This document shows positions 57,956 to 64,000 of a DNA stretch of 64,000 bases, in pieces. This stretch comes from Takakia lepidozioides (lineage: Eukaryota; Streptophyta; Takakiopsida; Takakiales; Takakiaceae), in assembly GCA_030704615.1 (NCBI GenBank), contig CM060733.1, forward strand, positions 3,224,001 to 3,288,000. Reading direction: 5' to 3'. The position numbers and the translations under genes were made by a program. The notes beneath the pieces were generated by a model. That model saw only the letters and a list, made by a program, of their open reading frames with translations, did not search any database and was not told the DNA's origin. How positions within the stretch are numbered: position 1 is the first letter of the stretch; every line of letters starts with the position of its first letter.

Positions 57956-60656
57956 TCACTGCGTCGGTGCTGGTTTGAAAAAGGAAGTAATTGTACAAGT
58001 TGCAACCACAGGCCTAGTGTTGTCTCTCCGCTGGATTTTCTTGGGATGCTGCTTCAGTGGTGAAGCTATGGGCTTGACACAACCCTCCTTAGCATGCTGT
58101 GTCAAGTCTGTACTCATGCCTAAACCACGCTTACGGCTAAACCCCAATCTGTCATCACCTAAAAAGTCAACATGTCCATCCTTTCTCTCACAGAACCCAT
58201 CTTGCAATATACCCCCAGAGCTGAAGTCTGTGGGTGTCCCAATTACTATTTCATTGCAACTTGAATTTGAATTCATGCTCTCACCTATGTTACAACCAGT
58301 TTTTGCATTGGGTAGAATGATCCTCTGTACAGGCCAGCCACTCTCTTCCACGCTGGCATTTCCTTTCATTTGAATTTCAGTGTCAGATAACTTGACTGGG
58401 TCTCCAGAGCTCTCAGCATCCTCATTGGCCACACACCAACCGCAAAACATTTCGGTGAGCTTCTGGGGTGGGGTCTGGCTGGGAGAGGCCTGAAGGGATT
58501 GCACTCCCTTAAAGAGGGAGTGTAAGCTACCTCGCTTGGGTGATGCCAGCTGAGCGGCTTTCCAATTGAAGACCATGTGAACAGGTAACTTCAGCAACAA
58601 GTTCTTGGCATTGATTAGGGGTTGGTCTTCCCAGTCTGTGCCCCACATGAAATAGATAGGCCCCTGCAAAGAGACAAGGCAAAGAATTGGGATATTTCTG
58701 CATCTATTCTGGAAACAGATCAACTACACTATGGTTCCATGTGCTCAGAACTTGTTATTTATTCATATGTCAAACACTACAATTTCTCTTCAAAAGTGAT
58801 TCCTAAATTTGATACCAGATTACACAATCTATAACATTGTTGAGGGAAATGGACTAGTACCTTAAGGTTATCAGGGAGCTTTGTTTGAAGACGTGCAACC
58901 CATGTACAAAGTTCAGAGTCAGATAGCACCCGCATACTTCCCTACAGTAAAATCCAAGGATCAACATACTACCACATGTTATAAATGATCTACAGAGTGC
59001 ACTATGGACAAGAACACATCAGGGAAACAGAGACAAAAATGGTTGGTGGGAGGTGTGCATCCAGTGTCAGGTAGCCTCTGATGCCAGTACCTAAACATGA
59101 ATACAGTCTAGAGGCTTAAGGTGGTGCAAAGGAAAACTGTGAACGGCTTTTCCTGCAATTTCTGTTACAAGTCAGGGAAGGCTGGCCATTGGCCAGAAAA
59201 GGGGCTTGTTTATTTTTGGCCTGGCTCTCTCTTTGGGCATCGTTATATTTTTTGAAAGTGGTTTCTTGTAGTTCTACTTAGTACTGAGTGCCCTCATATA
59301 GACTGTAGGGTTTCTTTCTTTCTGTAGGTTACAACGTTCCACTCATGACACCTGATAATTCTGTATTCAAAAGCCCCCCAATCAGCTGCCAACAAAAAGA
59401 TTCTTTGGAGATGACAACTGACAGCAGGAGAAGGTGGCAAACCTCTCTACGATGCACTCGAATGTAGTGGTAGCTTGGTTGTGTCACAGCCCATGCCACT
59501 GGTAGAATTGTTTTCTTCTGGAAGAAAAGTTAAGTAGACCAGTAGATGGAGTCAGATATGCTTCCGAGACAGGACTGCATCAGGCAGCTGCTTGCGCTTG
59601 AAAGTTACAAAATATCATTCTGATGCGGAAACTCCTCATGGACACTCTTCTCATGCACTGTAAGTGAATTATGAACCGTTCAGGATGACTTGAAAGTGCT
59701 GGTTGACTGACAATGTGATATTTGGAAGTTGAAGAATAGAATCGTTAAACCAAACAACCTGGCCCAAGAGAAAAGAGAGAGAAAGAGAGAACAGTTCACC
59801 TGGCCATCAGGTAGACCAGTTTGGTGGCGGTCCTTTTGGAATGTCTCATGCGCCAGCTCATCCTGTGGAACGTTCATCAAACGTGTTTCCTTTGGAAGAC
59901 ACCTCCTTACTCCGCTTCAGTAAAAGCTGAAAAGATCCACTAGTAAAGCTTCTGTGCAAGTACTGAAGCCAAAGTCCATTGCAGGGCGGTAATATGTCAT
60001 ATCTTTAAACTTCTCACCGCTTGCCATCTCTACGAAGTGCACATAGTCCGTCTCAATAAGGAGACCTAGAAATTTATGAGAAATTTGCACAATCAACATG
60101 CCAGACAAGCACATGTGAATTGCTTCATATCTTGTCATTTGTTGAATGATGTGGCCCCAAGCATTCAACGCTTATAGCCACAACAGATCTTGCTACTGCA
60201 TGTCAAGACCAAAAAGCTTGTGCCAACTAAGCAGCAGGACTTCAAATTCTGATTGGGATACATCAAATTGCACATATACCAGTTCCGTTATAACAAAGAA
60301 CCAGTTAATTCCCTAGGTGAGTGACTAGTAGGAATCGAGAATGGACTTACTGCAGCCACCAATCCAAGTTGGTTGTCTGTCAACCATTGGAATGTTGCCA
60401 GGTGTTGGTCCCCTGCAAACCAATCTCTGCACCGAAATTCCACTGCCTGCTCATACACCCACCACCCTCGCATAACTCAGGTGACTATTATGATTACCCC
60501 TGGGAACCAAACTAGTGCATGTGCTGGTGTGTGAAGGAAGAAAAACAAAACATCTTATAGAGGAGGGAACAAGAACCCAGAGGACCCGAGATATGGTTGC
60601 AGCTAGAAGACAGTATTTACCAGCTAAGAATTTCAGATCTGGATAACTCACTGCTT
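57956..60656 (-). CDS. DUF72 (YecE-like) protein with PIP-box-like tail, 5' end not found
   Basis: Six exons join in frame: 60656-60621, 60466-60351, 59862-59800, 59517-59443, 58941-58861, 58663-57956 (about 359 residues). Family signatures run in order: QAVEFRCRDWFAGD, QLGLVAA, DELAHETFQKDRHQTGLPDG, YHYIRVHRRE, RVLSDSELCTWVARL and GPIYFMWGTDWEDQPLINAK. DUF72 proteins form a TIM-like barrel of unknown biochemical role. The last exon adds a 200-residue low-conservation tail ending CTITSFFKPAPTQ, close to a PCNA-interacting (PIP) box but with Thr where the first Gln is expected. The barrel's N-terminal 100 or so residues are not found up to the LINE at 61.2 kb, so the first exons are lost or beyond the window. 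All splice sites are GT-AG and the frame is intact. Confidence 0.82.
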
Positions 60657-61204
60657 CTGCAAATGATGAGAATCCTCTGCAAAGAGATTAAAGTTCTTCT
60701 CTAATGGAGGCACGACAAACCAAAATGTGACTCCAGGAGTAGCATACTGGATTAATCCAATCCTGACAAAGTATGTTAACCCACCTGTCTGACTCACTCT
60801 AGAGATTGTGTTGACAGAAAATACCTGTTCTTTGTGAAATTTGCTAGCGTGCCCTTGTTGATACCCTTAGCTGATATGGTCTACCTTACACTCAAGGGAA
60901 AGTGTCCTTTTTGAGGTTGAGTACTTGTTGCGTCTGATACATTAGTTCATGTCATCTGCTTCATATTACATCTGTTGAAAGCAAGTTTGTGTCTGGGAAA
61001 GGTCAAGAGGTGCACCATAGAATAACGAGCATCCAAATGACGGCGACACCACAGAACATGTGCTCGATTTTCTTCGTTGGATTTGAAGGACAAGTGAAAC
61101 TGCACACTCCCCTATCACCGCCATCACTTCAATGGTTCTCATTTGATACTGCTAATCCAAACAAGCAGATCCACCCTAAGTCTACAAACAATTGTGGTCC
61201 ACAG
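60657..61204. other. Intron or upstream region of the DUF72 gene
   Basis: Bases up to about 60760 match intron sequence kept in the DUF72 pseudogene (GGTTAACATACTTT). 60940-61170 is a copy of 49277-49500. I see no N-terminal DUF72 exon. Confidence 0.45.
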
Positions 61205-64000
61205 ATGCATAAGATTGGACTCATAAGACGTTGTTTGCCGTAGCCTTGTGGCCATTGACCCCGCGCCCAGTTTGCGCGGGAACAAAAGGGACAGAACCTA
61301 CCTCTGTCAGGGGCTGACGTTGGTAGTAAGACTTACCTCCATATAAAGAATTAATCCGGGTTTTCCAGATATCCTCTAGAAATCCCTTCACACAAGCATC
61401 AATCTGCTGTGTGTGATTTGCCCAAAAACTAGGCCTCAGGAGGGCCTGGGCTTTTGGCTCAGCCTCGAGACTTTCAAAGTTGGTAAACAGGGGTACAGGC
61501 ACAATTCCCTTAATAGATTTGAAGAGAGCGTCTCTTTGGTGAGAGAACCCCGGACAGTTATCAGAAAATGAATACTGTCTTCAGATTGCCCACACAACGG
61601 GCAATTGCACTCTCCCTTTCCTCTCTGCTTCTGTTTGCTGTTCAAAGGTAGGCTTCCTGCCCTGAGTTTAAATTTCAGTCTAGTGCCGAGAGTGGGTAGA
61701 CCCTTGAGGTCATCCAAGATGTCCTCCCCCATGTCACAGACTGGAAACAAGTTCAGGGAAGTTTTCTGCCTAACTTCATTTTCATCAGACAATCTCATGG
61801 CAACAGACATGGCTGAGGACACTACAGCCTCTAAGTCAGATTTATCCAGCAGGGTCAAGACTTGTGGATCCAGGTCCAGGTCCTTGAGGATCTCTTCTAC
61901 TCTCTTCTGCCAGGACTTAGCCTGTTTGACAGGGCGGTCCTGTTTCCAAGATATAGAGTCGATTAATTTAGGATATCTGGTGTTGGGCATATGTTGCAGC
62001 TGACCCCACCATCTGACCTTGAATTCATCTCGTCGGGAGCTTAAGGACGGAATGCCAAACTCACCCCGAACAGCCACATTGGCTGTTTTGGAGCATGCCG
62101 ACATACACTCCTTAAGCACCCCCACTTGAATGGATTCTAGAGACTTAGCCTGGTTGGAGTTATCAACCCATATAGCAGATCCGTACTCCAAGGCAGGTCT
62201 AATAACGCGACAAAGCATGGTTTTCTTAACCTCAGAGTTGACCCCTCTGCAGTGGAAAAATTTAGTGAGCCCCAGAGCTTTGCCCTTGCCAGTTTGAACA
62301 ACTTTCCGGATATGTGCATCCCTATTACAATTGGAGGAGAACTCAACGCCCAGGTAAGTGTAGGAAGGGAGGACCGGGATCTCTTGGCTACCCCACTGCC
62401 ACTTAAGATCACTTCCTCCCTCTCCTCTGTCGTTGAATGCTACCACTGCACATTTGCTGACATTAGCCTCTAGTCCCCAAAGATCGAAGTATCTCTTCGC
62501 GCAATCAATCAACTCCTGGAGATTGGTTGGAGTCTCCCCTATGCCTGCGAAGTCATCCGCAAACATAAGGGCTGGTATGGTGGTATCACCCACCCTTAAC
62601 CCAAATCCCTCACTTTCCACATCCTCGAGGAGTTGATTGATGAAAACATTGAAGAGCAGAGGGGAGAGAGTACATCCTTGAGCTACACCTTGGTCTATGT
62701 CAAAGAAGTTGGACTTCTGTCCGTTAACAGTGACACAGCTTTTGGTGTGAGCATACAAGTTGTGGACAACTCTCCACATCTTTCCCTTGATCCCACAAGA
62801 CCAGAGGCGGAACCATAGGCCATCTCTCCACACTGTGTCATAAGCATTTTTGACATCCAGGAAAAAGACATAAGTGGGTCTCCCTTCTTTTTTCCTTCCC
62901 TGGATAATCTGGCTTAGAGTGAAGATATGATCCACACAGCCCCTGTTTCGCCGAAAGCCAGCTTGGCCTTCGTGGAAACAACCTCTAGACTCCAGATCAA
63001 CCTCGAGACGAGTACTTATAACTCTGCAGAATGTCTTGCCAACAGCATTGAGGAGCGTGATGCCACGGTAGTTCCCCGGTTCTTCTCTGTCACCCTTCTT
63101 GTATAGATTACAATGACCCCCTGTCGCCAGCGAAAGGGAATCATTTCAGTCTTCCAGATAAGGTTAAAGAGGAGAACTAGGGCCTCTATCATGGGATCGC
63201 CACCGTGCTTGATAAGCTCGTTGACAATACCATCAGGTCCACCAGCTTTATATCCATTTAAATGTTCAATTGCTTCCACAATCTCAGAAGAACTAATGGG
63301 AGCATTATAAGCCATTGAAATATACTCCAGTTCATCAGGGCTGTTTTGAATCATAGGAACAGTTTTTCCAACTTTGTCCCTCCATTCAGCCGAAGACCCC
63401 TCACTGTTAGACCTAGAAGTTCTGCCAAGGATACTGTAGTGAGTTTCAAAGGTTTTGACAATGTCAACCGATGAAGTCACCACTGCACCTTTAGTAGTCT
63501 TCAGCGCTTGTACTTGCTGACCGTTTTTCGGTTTGTACAAACGTTGAAGGGCCAACCAGAATTTCTTGTCATTACCACCATGGTGGTTTGAGTTTATTTC
63601 ACTGTATAACTTGTCCCAGTATAATTTCTTCTGAGACCTAACAAGCTGATTGATATCTTTACGGAGCTGGTAGTACCTCGCCCACAATTCTCTGTTGGTT
63701 TCCAAATTGCAGCACTCTTTATAGAGGGCTCGTCTCTCAGCTATCTTGAGTTTAATCTCATTAGTCCACCAATTAACTGCTCTACCGCAGACAATTAGTT
63801 TCCTCCCAATGATCTTGTCAGTCACGGAGGAAACGAAACTCTCCCAAGAGTCCACTGCTCTTTCGACTTCATTTCTTGCGTTAACAGAGCGTGACTGAAG
63901 TTCTTGGAGCGATTGGACAAAATGAGGGAGAGCCTCTTGCAAGGCCTGGACGTACTCAGCCTTGACCTCCTCATAGTGGAATTTTTCTATGCGCCACTTC
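61205..64000 (-). mobile_element. LINE retrotransposon (3' part)
   Basis: A reverse transcriptase ORF on the minus strand runs to 61436 and is followed by a short 3' region whose last about 85 bp (61205-61290) recurs in introns at 16.6 and 23.1 kb. The element continues beyond the right window edge, where the endonuclease part should lie. Confidence 0.9.
61436..63942 (-). pseudogene. LINE ORF2 reverse transcriptase with one frameshift
   Basis: The upstream piece (63942-63016) holds the region before the fingers (GYKAGGPDGIVNELIK, IPFRWRQGVIVI). A one-base frame change near 63110 is needed to continue with KKGDREEPGNYRGITLLN and QAGFRRNRGCVDHIFTL, which then runs openly to 61436. The catalytic palm is intact (FLDVKNAYDTVWR, GVAQGCTLSPLLFNVFIN, MFADDFAG). 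A C-terminal zinc motif (CNCPLCGQSEDSIHFL) closes the protein. Such enzymes reverse-transcribe LINE RNA at a nicked target. The long open second half suggests recent activity; the break might be a sequencing error. Confidence 0.9.

Noticed and set aside
1-64000. CRISPR arrays, operons, riboswitches or other prokaryotic systems
   Set aside because: The window is intron-rich plant DNA; none of the repeats has CRISPR-like regular spacing with unique spacers.

Overview
The window is eukaryotic nuclear DNA from a land plant. It holds long spliceosomal genes with well-formed splice sites, a plant single-Myb-histone (SMH/TRB) gene, a purple acid phosphatase with a plant-like layout, a DYW-class PPR gene, and abundant LTR, LINE and TIR repeats. 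The near-identical PPR blocks, the canonical DYW end and the heavy repeat load would fit a seedless vascular plant such as a fern. That placement is inference; nothing seen names a species.

Layout. 1-5415 is a minus-strand Ty3/gypsy chromovirus (729-bp LTR ending TGTCGCG...CGCGACA, gag, RT-RNase H, integrase, chromodomain). It is internally deleted and sits inside the RNase H region of a second, plus-strand Ty3/gypsy element (5416 to about 7864), whose integrase tail carries a PHD-like zinc finger. 8906-13377 is a 12-exon bystin (ENP1/BYSL) gene whose last intron looks like a minor-spliceosome AT-AC intron. 14649-19812 (minus) is a nine-exon purple acid phosphatase with all five metal-binding blocks. 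20541-21346 is a 0.4-kb tandem duplication. 22.0-25.07 kb (minus) is a five-exon SMH/TRB telomere-binding gene.

25.1-42 kb is mostly gene-free. It contains a 1.2-kb fold-back element packed with AATTCAATTGAATT palindromes, a tRNA-derived SINE, a dispersed 0.27-kb repeat, a 5'-truncated Ty1/copia element with a 203-bp 3' LTR, and two small unrecognised coding remnants. 42066-43175 (minus) is an intronless DNAJB12/14-type membrane J-protein.

44-61 kb has been heavily reshuffled. A DUF72 (YecE-like) gene at 57956-60656 (minus) ends in a PIP-box-like tail and has a decayed copy on the plus strand at 44.4-49.0 kb. A complete 814-residue PPR-DYW gene (50678-53122) has a broken copy just upstream. 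Pieces of the DNAJ and PPR genes are fused inside a small inverted-repeat element (55425-55995) and in an inverted copy near 49.7 kb. A hAT-like non-autonomous element lies at 54063-55083, and an F-box/kelch pseudogene has suffered 72-bp and 76-bp tandem expansions. 61.2-64 kb is a minus-strand LINE whose 3' tail also appears beside CA/CT microsatellites inside introns of the phosphatase and SMH genes.

The host genes have unrelated housekeeping roles (ribosome assembly, phosphate metabolism, telomere/chromatin, ER chaperone, organelle RNA editing, possible DNA repair) and form no operon-like unit. Exon boundaries were worked out by hand from reading frame, splice consensus and family knowledge. 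No database search was possible.
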